This document shows positions 1 through 16,874 of a DNA stretch of 64,000 nucleotides, piece by piece. The notes below the pieces were generated by a model, which worked only from the letters and a program-made list of their open reading frames with translations, was not told the origin of the DNA and ran no database searches. The translations under genes were made by a program, and so were the position numbers. How positions within the stretch are numbered: the first letter of the stretch is position 1; each line of letters starts with the position of its first letter. Origin of the DNA: Warburgia ugandensis (taxonomy: Eukaryota > Streptophyta > Magnoliopsida > Canellales > Canellaceae); the NCBI GenBank assembly GCA_035236585.1, contig CP141127.1, positions 76,179,495-76,243,494 on the forward strand. The letters run 5' to 3'.

Positions 1-296
1 ACTTTCGAATTCATTTCAGACCCCTGGCCACAGACATCATTTCAAGTAATCACAACATGTAACTAAAGTCTACTAGAAGCTGGAGTATAAACTTTTAAGC
101 TCACTTGTAGAATTATGTCTCAGATAAAAGAAAAGAGACAAATGGACGTTTCATAGCTAACCTTAATAGCTATCAAATTGAGTCGATGTTGACCCAGCAG
201 GCCGCTTGTAAATCCACTGGTTGTCTCTGCACTTGAAGCATACTCAGGCGGAAGCCCAATTAGGCCAGACCCGATCAGAGTTAATTTGGTAGAAGT
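1..296 (-). other. Possible host-gene exons, minus strand, unidentified
   Basis: On the minus strand an open stretch of 45 codons (296 down to 162) reads as protein-like sequence containing LIGLPPEYASSAETTSGF and ending LNLIAIK. It is followed directly by a plausible splice donor (AAG|GTTAGC). Further along, a consensus acceptor (GTGGCCAG|GGG) would continue in the same phase as GSEMNSK up to the window edge. The other two frames on this strand are closed. I do not recognise the family, and an in-frame stop precedes the open stretch, so its upstream exon junction is unresolved. It could be the 3' part of a host gene running off the left edge, or chance. Confidence 0.3.
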
Positions 297-299
297 TTA

Positions 300-800
300 A
301 GGTAAATAAAATACTCTACGTCCTGGAAGATTGTGATATTCGCAACAATGACACAAGAGTGACCGGACCAACTAGGTGGCATTTTGGCTCAACTTAATGG
401 TCATGTTTCAAGAAACTTGAAGTGTTGCAAAGAGAACTTGTCTCTGCACTTTTCCCACATCTCACAGGTGAGGGGAAAATTTTCTAACCGTGCTTGCATG
501 TAGATACTTTGCTTCTTCATCCATCTCGATAAATATAAATCACTATTTGGTTTGATAAAGGGATTGAGGTAGGCAGTGGGCATGCAAATTCACCAGGGAT
601 AAGTCGATGTACACCAAAACATGCATACAAACATGAACAGACATTTAGACCTGCATGTGCCTGCAGTCACATACAGAGATAACTGCCTGCAAACATGCAG
701 GTGTCAGACATGTCCGCCCCTCCCTCAACCCCAAGTCCCCACCCATGCACAACTTGCAGATGTAGACTACATGCTACTAATTCTAGAAAATTTAAGGTTA
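300..800. other. Unassigned spacer
   Basis: No recognisable gene or element. A 60-codon minus-strand reading frame at 401-583 looks somewhat protein-like but has no motif I know. The stretch around 620-770 is rich in short CATG/TGCA words and pyrimidine runs. Confidence 0.4.
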
Positions 801-3800
801 AACTTGTCTTTGATTCTCCCTTGATAAGTCTAGTACTTATCAATTTCTGATTTCATTCTTGAAACTTTACCAACCAGGAAACACAGTTCTCTAGATTTGT
901 AATAGTTTCTGCAGCCGAAGGAACACGATTCAGCAGATTAGAAGAACAAGTCAAGAACTTGTTACAGCGGCACCAAGAACATCAAGCTACCTTCAGTCAA
1001 ATGCAAAACTATCATTCAAAAATGGAGTTTATCAGGAAACTCTCACCAATCTGGTAAGAACCTTGGCAGAAAAGATAGATCCCATGCATACTGGATTCAA
1101 CAATCCTGGGCACAAAGCATCTATCCCCTCTGATACTACATGTTCAGATCAGCACTTCAACTTCTCCAGAAAAACGAAGCTTGATGTTCCAAAGTTTGAT
1201 GGTTCAAACCCTCCAGATGGATCTTATATGCAAATCAATTCTTTCACTTGGACAATATTACACATATGCAAAGATTGAAAACTTCATCCTTTCACATGGA
1301 AGGGGCTGCTGCTCACTGGTTTGAGTGGACGTATACCAGTGGGCTTATGAAGAATTGGTCAGCTTTCCTAGATGATCTTTTAACATTCTTTAAGACTGCT
1401 AATTCTGAAGAACTCAAAGGCAAATTGGTGAGTATAAAGAAAGTTACTACTGTTACTGACCATATGGTGGAATTCCAAGCTCTATCCAACAAGGTGAAAG
1501 GTATTCCTAAAGCTCTTCCAATCAGCATTTTCGTTTCTGGCTTAAAACCTGAGCTTAGAGAAGAAGTCTTGAATTTAGAACCCCCTCCTCTCATCAAAGT
1601 CATGAGACTAGCCCAGCAGTAAGAGGAAAGAATGAACAATCTCAGATGGTTGCTCCGACCTTCTTGGAGCAAAACCCCTAGCTCACCTTCTTTTACCACT
1701 ACTACTTCCAATTGAAACCTCATCCAGTCAATACATTCCAAGAACCAGTACATTCTTCCTACAATTCCCAAATCTAGTCAAAGAATCCTTGACTTGGCCC
1801 AACCAAAACCACCAAACCATTCTTCAAAAGGCTTTTGCCGAGAGCTCAAATCTAAGAGGGAATGTACTTCCATTAAGAGCAGCTGATGCGGTCTTGCGCA
1901 TCCAGTGGCTACAACTGGAGACGAGTGGTGACTGACTATAAACAGTTTACTATGGATTTTGAGTAGAAAGACCAACAGGTTGACTTCAAGGGGAAATCAT
2001 TACTACATGAGGAACCTTTACTTGCAAAGCAATTGAAGAAACTGCAAGTAGCTGATGGCATTGCTTCTATGTATCATCTATCAGCAGATAACATTGAGTC
2101 TTCAGAGAAAGCACTCACTGTAACTCCACCTGTTATGGTTCAGCAGGTCTTTGGAGAAATTCTACCTTCAGTTTTTCAAGAACCTAAGGCTCTACCCACT
2201 AGTAGGAGATGTGACCATCACATCCACTTACTTCCAACTCTAAACCAGTAAATGTGAGATCTTACATGTACCCTCACCATCAGAAAACAGAAATGCGAAA
2301 GCTAGTAACTGTGATGTTACATAATGGGATCATTAGACACAGTACCAGTCGTTTCTCATCTCCTGTATTGTTGGTTAAAAGAAAGTTAGGACATGGAGGT
2401 TTTGCATTAATTATAGGACTAAGTGAAGCCACTGTCAAGGGCAAGCTTCCTATTCCAACTATTGATGAAGTGCTAGATAAGCTAAATGGTGCAGTCTCTA
2501 AAATGGATCTGAGAGTTGATTATTGTCAAATAAGGATGGGAAAGGAGGATATCCACAACACAAAATTCAGGAGTCACCAAGGCCACTTTGAATTTCTGTT
2601 AATGTCCTTGGCTTAACTAATGCTTCTTCTACCTTTCAGTCAGCAATGAACTAATGGTCCTTCGACCTTTCAATCCGCAATTAACTAATGCTCATTCTAC
2701 CTTTCAATCAGCAATGAACAACCTTTATAAACCATTTCTTAGCAAGTATGTAGCTGCATTCTTTAATGATATTCAAGTTTATAGCTATAAAATTCCTGAC
2801 CACTTAACTCACTTGGTGTTACAAAGCTTGAAAACTCATTGGTTCTTTGCAAAGATGAGTAAGTGTTTATTTTGTCAATCCTCTGTGGAATATCTGAGTG
2901 ATACTGTAGCTGCAGATGGTGTTAGACCTGATATGAAGAATGTTCAAGCCATGAATGACTAACCAGTACCTTAGAATCTCGAAGTAATTGAGAGGTTTTA
3001 TAGACTCACAGGCTATTATAGGAAATTCGTTGAGTCTTATGCCATGATTGCTGCTCCACTTACAAATCTCCTCAAGAAAGATGCATTTCAGTGGTCAAAA
3101 TCATCTCAAACTTCATTTGTGCAATTGAAACAAGCTATGGCTGAAGCTCCTGTCTGAGCAGTTCCAAACTTTCAACTTTAGTTTGTAGCTGAGCTTGATG
3201 CTACCGACATTCGAACTGGAGCTGTTCAATCGATTAGATCATCCCATTGCCTACTTTAGCAAGAAACTAGCCCCAAGGATGTGTCATGCTTCAGCTTATG
3301 TCAAAGAACTCCATTCCATCACTCAAGTAATACTTTAAGTGGAGACATTACATGTTGGGAAGGATGTTCTTGATAAAAAACTGATCATAGGACACTTACT
3401 CACTCAAGTCATTTAAACACCTGAGCATCAACATTACCACAGCAAGCTCCTGGGATTTGATTACACTATAATCTTCAGATCTAGCAAACATAACAATGTA
3501 GCTTCTCTCTCTAGAGTCAGTGCACAGGAAGACCATGACACTGCTCAACTTAGCTCTATAGTTGCAACAGCTGAGAGTTTCATGGGCCTCTCTACTACTA
3601 ACACATTCAGTATATTGGATGACATTAAGAAGGAGAATTCTTCTAATAGGGAACTGTTATAGCTCCACTGTTAACTCAAGGAAGGAACACTGACTGCCAT
3701 CCACCTTACCCGCAAAAACGGGATCTTGTTTTACAGGAAGGAACTGACGTTTGCATCTAATTCTCCACTCATAAATAAGGTATTGCACCAATTCCATGCT

Positions 3801-5411
3801 ACTCCAATGGGAGGACAATTAGGAGTACTCAAAACCTTAGAAAGGATTTCGGCTAACTTCTATTGGCCAGGTATGAGAATGATGTCACCACTTCCATTGC
3901 TCAATGTGTAGTATGTCAGCAAGTAAAACCTTCTGCAGCTGAAACTCATGGTCTCTTGCAACCCTTTTCTATACCAGCACACATTTGGCAAGACCTTACT
4001 ATGGACTTCATTACCTACTCACCTAGTTCTCATGGATACACAGTCATTCTGGTAGTTGTGGATAGACTGACCAAGGCAGCCCATTTTGGAGCCTTACAGT
4101 CCCTTTATAATGCCACGTCAGTAGCTAAATCCTTCATTGACATAGTAGTCAAACATCATGGGTTTCCCAGATCCATTATATCAAATAGGGAAAGTAATTT
4201 TCTCAGCAGATTTTGGAATGAATTGTTCACTCTCAGTAGTACTCAGCTGAAGCATAGCACAACTTATCACCCACAGACTGATGATTGGTCTGTGTATTGA
4301 ATGTATTTCTTCAGCAGTATTTGGGGTGTTTTGTCTATGACAATTTTAAATCTTGGCTTAGTCTATTACTTTGAGCTGAATTCTAGCACAACACTTCATT
4401 CCAAGCTTCCACAGCCACGACACCATATCAAGAAGTCTTTGGTATCCCACCGCTGTCTACTATTTTGAGCTACATTCCAGGTTCCACATCAGTTTATGCA
4501 GTAGAGCAAGACTTACAGACCAGAGATGAACTAGCTTAAGAAAAATTTGTTGAAAGCTCAGCAATGCATGAATCAACAGGCAGATAGACATGGAATGGGA
4601 TTCCACTTTGAAGAAGGTGATTTGGTACTAGTCAAGTTCCATCCTCATAGACAACAATCCTTGGCTTCTAGACTTAATTTAAAATTAAGAGTGAAGTATT
4701 TTGGCCCCTACAAGGTACTGAAAAGGATTGGACCAGCAGCCTACAAGCTGCAGCTGAGCATAGCCAAATTCATCCTATTTTTCATGTATCACTCCTTAAG
4801 CAGTTCCTCGGCACCCCTAGTGATGATCAGTACAGTCCTTGAACTAGCCTTGACATAGATAATGTACATATACTATTCCTTTGGCTATATTGGATTATAG
4901 ACTCATTAAAGAGAATGGGCAATTGTGAACTCAAATATTGGTTAAATGGAAAGGTTTACCAGTGGAGGACAGCTCATGGGAAGACATCACAGTAATGCAG
5001 GAAGAGTTTCCAAGATTAACCTTGAGAACAAGGTTGTTTTGGCAGGGGGAAGAGATGATAAGGTCCTCCCTATTGAAGAGAGCTCTAATAGCAACTCAGA
5101 CCATCCAATATTGAGGATAAGTTCAAGACTAGCACAACTGAGAACAAATGGAGCTATTGATTTCATCCAAGTCTTACAGTGATGTGTGCAATCTCAGCTC
5201 CAAACAATAAGGAGAAGTACCTTTGAAAGAGTAGTGAAGGTTAGAGAGTGAGTAGTAATGCCTGCTGTTAGTTAGTTATGCCAGCTGTCATTACTTTGTC
5301 AGCCAGTAACTACCAGCTGGATTTTGTAATGTGTTTGAAAGATAGTTGAAGATCTGTAAAATAGTAGAAATACAGTCCAATGGCGTAAGAAAGAACTCAA
5401 GGCAGGGGTAC

Positions 5412-5739
<328 letters not shown>

Positions 5740-5938
5740 TATATATCTTACATTCTTATACACATATATTGTTGCTCATAATTGCAACAATAAAAGAAAA
5801 CATGGCTTGATCTCAGCAACAAAGTGCAATTTGAGACAAACTATTTCGGAGTAAGTAACTACACACAATTCCAAATTGAAAATGAAGTTCTAGCCTGATA
5901 GAATTTGGGACATGTTTTGAATAAAGAGTTCATATTTA

Positions 5939-6063
5939 CAACAACCAAAAAACTAACCACTACACATGGATGGATATTTGCTTAGGAATGGCGAGTGGAT
6001 TTGGACCCCGAACCTCTTGGTTGTGAGACGAGGCACTTAAACAACTTGGCTAAGGGTCAGAAC
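5939..6063 (-). mobile_element. tRNA-derived SINE (minus strand)
   Basis: Read on the minus strand, the segment has an RNA polymerase III A box, TAGCCAAGTTG (complement of 6042-6052), fitting TRGYNNARNNG. About 28 bases later comes a B-box-like GGTTCGGGGTCC (complement of 6003-6014). A short body follows and ends in TTTTTTGGTTGTTG, resembling the TTG-type tails of plant SINEs. Spacing and order match a tRNA-related head. I did not find a clear target duplication, so the ends are approximate, and a degraded tRNA gene is the alternative. Confidence 0.5.
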
Positions 6064-7262
6064 CCTAAGGATAGAATATTAAACTATGAACATCTTGGAC
6101 TTTATCCACTCGAACTTATTTTTACAAAATATTTTGCGCATTTACCAGCTAATTGGCATTTCCAGTGAACACCAACATAATGGATATGGCTGATAACAAA
6201 TTTTCTTGAAAAGAATCGTCTTAATTACTAGTGTTTGACATACTGGGAAAACAACTGTTTGACATGCTGAGATTGTTGGAATAATAGTAAACCATTATAA
6301 GGGTTACTTTGTCTACGTGACTCTGGAGGGCCATGAGACAACAATTGACCTAGCAACAGAAGGAGCACATCAGAACGCCAAATAAGGACCCAAGACGACA
6401 CGGAGACTTGATTAAGTACTGAAGGAGTTCTGCATGCTACAGTAAACAAGAAGGAATAAAAGAAACAACGTGTGCACTACATGTCACCATGTTTCTGGAT
6501 GCATCAGCTGTCAGTACAATTCTAAAGGAGAAAATACTGCTCATTCAAAAGACACTTGCCAAAGATTGTTTTTCTAAGATAACTGCACTTAGATTCCACT
6601 TCCCTAATCAGGCAATCAGCTCCTCAGGGGACTGGTAAAAACTGGAGCTCAAAAGAATGGATACGGACCACTCCTTTTCACCATCTCTAGTCCTTAAGGA
6701 ATCAAACATCCATTACAAAGCAATCAAAAGGAAAATAATTGAATATAAAACTCCATAAATATGCATTAAAAAAATAGATTGCGGATTTATTACTAAAAGG
6801 AAAATGCATGAAAGCCTTTCTTTTTTGTTTTGGAAGGTAATAGGTATGTCCGATCGGAATAAGTAAGAAAGCAGCTGCCCTATCGGAGAACAAAGGATTG
6901 CTTTTTAAAAAATGGTCTAAGTTCCATCAGCCAAGCTTAGCTACTGAGGAATTCACTAGGAAGCCATGATTCAATTTGAAGAATGGGTATACCATATAAA
7001 TCCCTATGAGATCAGTGCCTGCTAATGGATTGATCTAAATATGGAACTTTTATTCAACTCCTACGAGCCTATAAAACCTCTGTCCCCAAGGCAACTGAAG
7101 CGAGGAAACGGAGGATAACAGGGTGCTTTATGGATTTATGGACTAAAGAATCACTGAACAGCAAAGAACACCATTTTATGGGTTCAGTACGTACTTCTAT
7201 TACACGTTACATTGATCAAAACCTCACTTGAACAGCATTTAGAAGATGATCTGTCCAACAAG
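6064..7262. other. Unassigned spacer
   Basis: AT-rich sequence with no recognisable coding region, RNA gene or element end. Reading frames of 60-75 codons here lack motifs and start context. It forms the left flank of the copia insertion, and its last five bases (7263-7267, CTAAA) are the target duplication. Confidence 0.5.
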
Positions 7263-7267
7263 CTAAA

Positions 7268-7648
7268 TGATGGGTCCATACACAGAGATGGCAGTTGGTG
7301 CTGCCTGATTGATGTGGAAAAACTTCCTAGACGGATAAAATATCGGATGACAGACAAGAAGACTTAAATCAATGATAGATTTTGGAAAACCTAGAAAATC
7401 AAGGTCCGAATATTGGATCTAGTTTTTTGGAGGAAAATTTGGTGATAGTAATCCTCCAAACTCTCATAAATTGGAACCGGAGAACCAATGTTTTTTGTAT
7501 GTCTCAGACTATCCCATATATTCTCAGTAGTGAAAAGAAGGCTTTCCCATTTCCTCGTGGATGTAGGCTGATTTGGCCAAACCAAGTAAAATTGGTGTCT
7601 CTTAATCAGTGCGTGTGTGATAAGAGAGTGAACAATCCTAAATCTATA
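7268..7648 (+). repeat. 5' LTR of the copia element
   Basis: It begins TGATGGGTCCATAC and ends AATCCTAAATCTATA. It aligns along its length with 29506-29887 and is preceded by CTAAA. The downstream TGGTATAAGAACC resembles the initiator-Met tRNA primer site (TGGTATCAGAGC) usual for copia elements. Confidence 0.9.
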
Positions 7649-8965
7649 AGTGGTATAAGAACCTGGTCAATCTGACTCGATCAAATTTTTATCCTTTTGC
7701 TTTTGCTCACCCATGCCAGAAAATGACCCAGAAAAAGCTATGCACATTTCCCTTGTAGATCTAATCCTTGAACAGATCCGTTCCAGGCCCCCGATTAGAG
7801 GCTCAGCCTAGAGCCAACCCAAGTTTTTCACTGGCCCAGCCCAGGCCGAACATCGGCCTGGCCTAGTGCCAGTCCAGGCTTCAAACCAACCTAGCCTAGT
7901 CCTAACACAGCGCAGCCCAGACTTAGTCTAGGCCAAACATCAACCTAGCCCAAATCCAGTATAGGCTGAACACTGGCCCAGGCCAGCACTCATCCCAAAC
8001 TGAGTCGACCCAAGACAGAGTCAGCTGAACCTAGGCCAGCACTTCTAATAAGCCTTTTCCGAAAGCGAATTGAAACAAAAAAAGAAAAAAAAAAGGAAGG
8101 GGAAATGGTTTTGGTTGGTCGATGAAAGTCAACCGAAACAACTGACTCTTTGGGGGATCTAGGGTTTTGTTTAGATGGGGAAAAACCGACTAGAATAATT
8201 CCATTTTTGGGTAGGAGTGTTTCAGTCAATTAATTGAAACCAAAGAAGGCAAAAAGGGTTCTTTTTTTTGCAAAAATGCCATTATATTTTGGCAATTTTA
8301 CAAAAATGTCCTACAATTTTTGAGTTTTGCAAAATTTTCATTAAGTTTTCATCAACTTTGCAAAATTTCCATTATGTTAGATTTCCATCCTCCTTCCTTG
8401 TTAAAATTTTTATAATTCAATCTTTGCCTTCTTAAGAAACAATGAAAGAAAATGATTGACGCATGCTATAGCACAAATGTTGGAAAAGGATGCCCAAAAT
8501 GTAGGACAAAAACAGGAGGCAGCATGGGGGAAGGATCTTGTTAGAAGGGCCAAAAATGGGAGGTGATCGGGGTGGGGTTGGATATGCCCGGACTGACCAA
8601 AAATGGGAGGAGGCAATCACAGGGGGAGGAGTGGTCTTGGCTACGATTGAATGTTGGAAGCCAGGTCATGGTTGGGTTAGATGTTAGCAACCATCGTTGG
8701 ATTGGCCGAAAACAAGAGGACACAATCGGAGGGGGGGGGGGGGGGCGAGGGGGGCGATCTTAGCTAGGTTAGGAGTTGGCAGCCGGGGGTCAAAGTCACT
8801 AGAAATGAGAGTGGGGTGGGGGCCGATCTTAGGTGGCGTTGGATGTCGATAGTCGTCGTTGGATATGCCTGGATTAAGCGAAAGCAGGTGTGCAGCAATG
8901 ATCTCGATTAACGACTGGGGGGATGACAACGGTGGGGAATCTGGGGTTAGTGGTTGAGGGATCTA
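7649..8965 (+). repeat. Copia leader region with GC-rich minisatellites
   Basis: Untranslated-looking sequence between the primer site and gag. About 7790-8040 holds degenerate short repeats of the type CCTAGCCCAGGCCGAACA. About 8270-8390 has A/T-rich repeats around TTTTGCAAAATT. About 8545-8935 has roughly three degenerate GC-rich copies of a ~130-170 bp unit (shared words: GGATATGCC, CAATC.GAGGGGG, TTGGCAGCC or its variants), with a run of about 17 G near 8730-8746. Reading frames here are repeat artefacts. Whether the minisatellite belongs to the copia element or is a separate insertion is unknown. Confidence 0.5.
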
Positions 8966-8969
8966 GTTG

Positions 8970-9633
8970 CTGTCAATAAGACCCTTTTAATGAGAAGGCT
9001 TATAAATCTTAAATTGAAGAGCATAACAACCATTGTTGAGCACACCAGTGAATTCCAAAATTTGGTAAATTAGCTTGGATTAGTTGAGCTATGCTTAAGG
9101 GATGAAGAGCAGGCCCGACTACTACTATGTTCCCTACTTGATAGTTGGGAGACTATAGTAATCTCCCTTAGTAACTTAGATTTAGATGGCTAACTTACTA
9201 TGGCTATGGTCAAGGATGTCTTGTTCAACTGACATGAACTAGGCATATCCCTTGATAACAGAAAACAAGCATAGCGGAATAGACAAGGGTAGAGGGAGGA
9301 GTAAGAGCAAAAATCGAGGCATATCATAGGATCATGGTAGATTCAAGAGCTAGCATAAGAAAAAATACAAGTGCTTTCACTACGACATTGTGGGCCATAT
9401 AAGAAAAGATTGCCGAAAACTAAATAAGGAGCTAGGCCAAAATAAACCCAAGGAGGACAAAGGTGAAACACTTGCCACCATTGCATAGGACATAGTATAC
9501 TGACAGTTGAAGAAGAATCATGCATGCATGTGGCAAACAACAAGGCAATAGCCTCCTACCATGCTACTTCCCACTAGGAGTTCTTCATCACCCACAGGAA
9601 GGAGACTTTGGCACTGTGAAGATGGGGAATAAT
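8970..9633 (+). pseudogene. Copia gag fragment
   Basis: Part of the fossil copia element. Sequence like the gag region of plant copia elements is recognisable, including a basic stretch and a CCHC-type knuckle region around 9375-9420 (HYDIVGHIRKDC in one frame). It stops at the solo-LTR insertion point at 9633. Broken. Confidence 0.7.
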
Positions 9634-13631
<3,998 letters not shown>

Positions 13632-13636
13632 ATAAT

Positions 13637-14930
13637 AGTTCCTCCAAAATATTAAGGATTGGAGATGTACAGATCAAGATAAGCCTTAGCTGTACAATGG
13701 TGATAAAAGAAGTGTGGTACATTCAGGAACTTAGGTTGAACTTGATCTTAGTTTTAGCCCTTGATTAGCAAGTCTATACCAACTATTTTAGAAATAATAT
13801 TTGGAAATGAATGAAAGGTACTATGATCATGGCAGGGGCACCATTTGCAATACCTTATATGAGACTCACACGAAGATATGCAAAGATAGCCTCAATGTAG
13901 TAGAAGATGAGCTGTTGCTAAAGCTTTGACACAAAGACTTGGCCACATGGGAGAGAAAGGGCTATTCATGCTAGTAAAAAAGCAACTCATCAAAGTTGCC
14001 ATAGGTATAATCCTAAACCCATGTAATAAGCAACATAGAGTTACCTTTTCCTCTCCTTGTAATAAAAGAAAAGAATTTGATGTACTTAGATGTATGTGGT
14101 CTCATTGAAGTAGAGTCACTAGGAAAGAACAAATACTTTGTAACTTTCATAGATGATGCATCTAGGAGGGTATGCATATACTTTGTAAAAAGCAAGGACT
14201 AGGTATTCGAATACATCAAGAGATTCCACATGATGGTGGAATGATAAACAGGAAAGAAGCTAAAGTGTCTCCGAACAAACAACATAGTAGAGTACCCCTC
14301 AACACAATGGAGTAGCAAAAAGAATGAATCAAACTATTATAGAGAGAGTAAGATGCATGCTTAGTATAGCTGAGCTACTTGAGCCATTTTGGGGAGAAGC
14401 TGTATGAACTACCTATTACTTGATGAACAAATCATCATCCGCATTACTGGACTTTGAAGTCTCAAAACAGAAGTGGTCTGGCAAGAAAGTGTCCTACTCA
14501 GACTTGAGAATATTTGGGTGCAAGGATTTTGTGCATGTATAGAAGGAGATGATATAGAAACTTGACATAAAGTCTACTCCTTGTATTTTCATTCGATAAG
14601 GAGATGAGCAATTTGGATACAAGCTATGGGACCCTGAAGGGAAGAGAATCATTTGAAGTAAGGATGTAGTGTTCTAACAAAACTAGTTTTAGGAAGAGTT
14701 AAAAAATCCTGATGAAGCAAGTACCAATGCTCCAGATCTAATACCAGATCTTGCACCCATAGAGGTTAACACAAAAATTATGCCAGAAGTAAGATGAGGT
14801 AGAGGTATTGAGCAAGGTAGCATCAACCTACTCCACTAAAGGATGCAAGACCATTAGATGGTGAAGCTACTCCTCAACCAAAAGCTAAGCTTCAATAAAA
14901 AATGTTAATAAGAGAGGTCGCATACTAATT
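13637..14930 (+). pseudogene. Copia integrase-region fragment
   Basis: A continuation of the fossil copia element beyond the solo LTR. It contains gag-pre-integrase-like sequence (about 13650-13960), integrase core similarity (about 14080-14440, including a TPQHNGVA-type segment) and the downstream linker (FGCKDFVHV region and on to about 14670). Broken, with multiple breaks. Confidence 0.75.
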
Positions 14931-15825
14931 GGTGTAGCTTTAATATTACTCAAAAGCACATGAATCAATTGTAGTAATTGCATGCCAGAGAGGTTGACCC
15001 TATGAGGAATCTCATGGAATTTTCAATTGATCGAATCTTATTTAAGTTACTTATTTTAGCCAAAGAAAGATGGTTTTGATTAAACTAGGAAACTAAACAA
15101 CATGGAATGCAAAACATACTTACAATTAGAAATTACAACTATGGGAAACTTTCTAAAAATAAATATAGTCAATTGAATTAGAAACTTTCCTAACTAATAT
15201 GCATTTAATAAGAATGAATGAATATAAGAAACTTATTAGAAGGAAACTTGCTAAAAATGAAACTTTCCTAAAACTAAAATTAGAAACTTACTAAAAATAA
15301 AACTTTCTAAACTAAACTAAGATTTAAACAACTAATTAACTAATTGTTAAGTACTCAAATTTGGTCAAAATACCCCTAATTTAGTATTCAATTAGATCAT
15401 CTAACCATTCAAATTTCCAAAAATTAGCTTGATTTTGAATTTAGCTCCAATTGACCATCCAAACCTTAATTTTTCAAAATCAATAGTCAAATGATCATTA
15501 GAGCTCATTAAATGACTAATGTATTATTTAGATGATTCTAATTTAATCTTTTTTTTTGCAGATAAACCAAAAGACGCATGGATGGATACGATTAAAAGTT
15601 AATGGTGCAAATCCTCTTAAAGTGCATTGGATGGACCAAATCACCCATGAAGATGGATGGAATAGTTTCCTAAACAATAATTGAGCTCAATTGGAAATCA
15701 TGGACAAAATGGAAATAACATGGAGAAGGCAACTTTAAAGTTTGGAGGAGTTTCCAAAAGGGGGTACCCAACTTAGCAAGGAACAAGAAGAAAGAGGCAT
15801 GAAAACCCATTTCACTCTCTTTCCT

Positions 15826-16010
<185 letters not shown>

Positions 16011-16802
16011 CTTTCTCCCTCTCTTACCTTTCCATCCCCACATCATGCACAACCCCTCTCCCACTCTCTTTCCTCTTCCACTCTCTTTCCTCCTTCTCTC
16101 TCTTTCCCTCCTTATTCTTCTCTTTTTCCTTCCTTATTTCTTCTCTTTCCTTTCCACAATCTCTCACGGTTTTTTTTCCTCCCAATTTCTTCTTCTCTCC
16201 TATCTCTCATTCTCTCTCATGTCTTTTTTGCCCACTCCTCTATTCTTTTCTCTCCCTCCTTTCTCTTCTCTCGCTCTCTCTTCTCATTCTCTTCTCTCTT
16301 CTCTCTTCTTTCTTCTTTTCTTCTCCTCTCTCCATTCTCCCTCTTCTTCTCTACTCTCTTTCCCACTGCTCCCTTCCCTCTCACCCACTTCTTCTCTTCT
16401 CTTCCCATCTCTCTCCTTCTCCTTCTCCTCTTGTTCTCTATTTCTCCCTCCTTCTACCTCTGCCTCGGTTTCTCGCCCGTTCTCCCTCTCTATCTCCCCT
16501 TTGCAACTGTCTTCTCTCATCTCTCTCTCATTCTTCTCCAATCGCTATCCCCTCTATTTCTTCTTCGTCTAATATCCACATTCAAAACCAGTCATTGATC
16601 TCAATGCACTGGATTCCACCACCGGATTGCCTCAGTGCACCACTTCTCTACCCAGAACCAGTGACCTCTGTCCAGCACTAACCTCTGCTTCTCCAATCCG
16701 GCTAGGCTCCAATCCTCTGGCCCAGCACCGGCTCTCTCCCTATCTCTCTCTCTGTCTAGCACACCACACACGGTCCGAAGAAGGAAACCCAAATCGGGTT
16801 TC

Positions 16803-16874
16803 CATTCTTCTTCTTCTTCTTCTTCTTCTTCTTCTTCTTCTTCTTCTTCTTCTTCTTCTTCTTCTTCTTCTTCT
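16803..16874. repeat. (CTT)n microsatellite
   Basis: About 23 CTT units in the 5' LTR. The same place in the 3' LTR (around 25236) has only about three, a clear post-insertion expansion or contraction. Confidence 0.97.
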
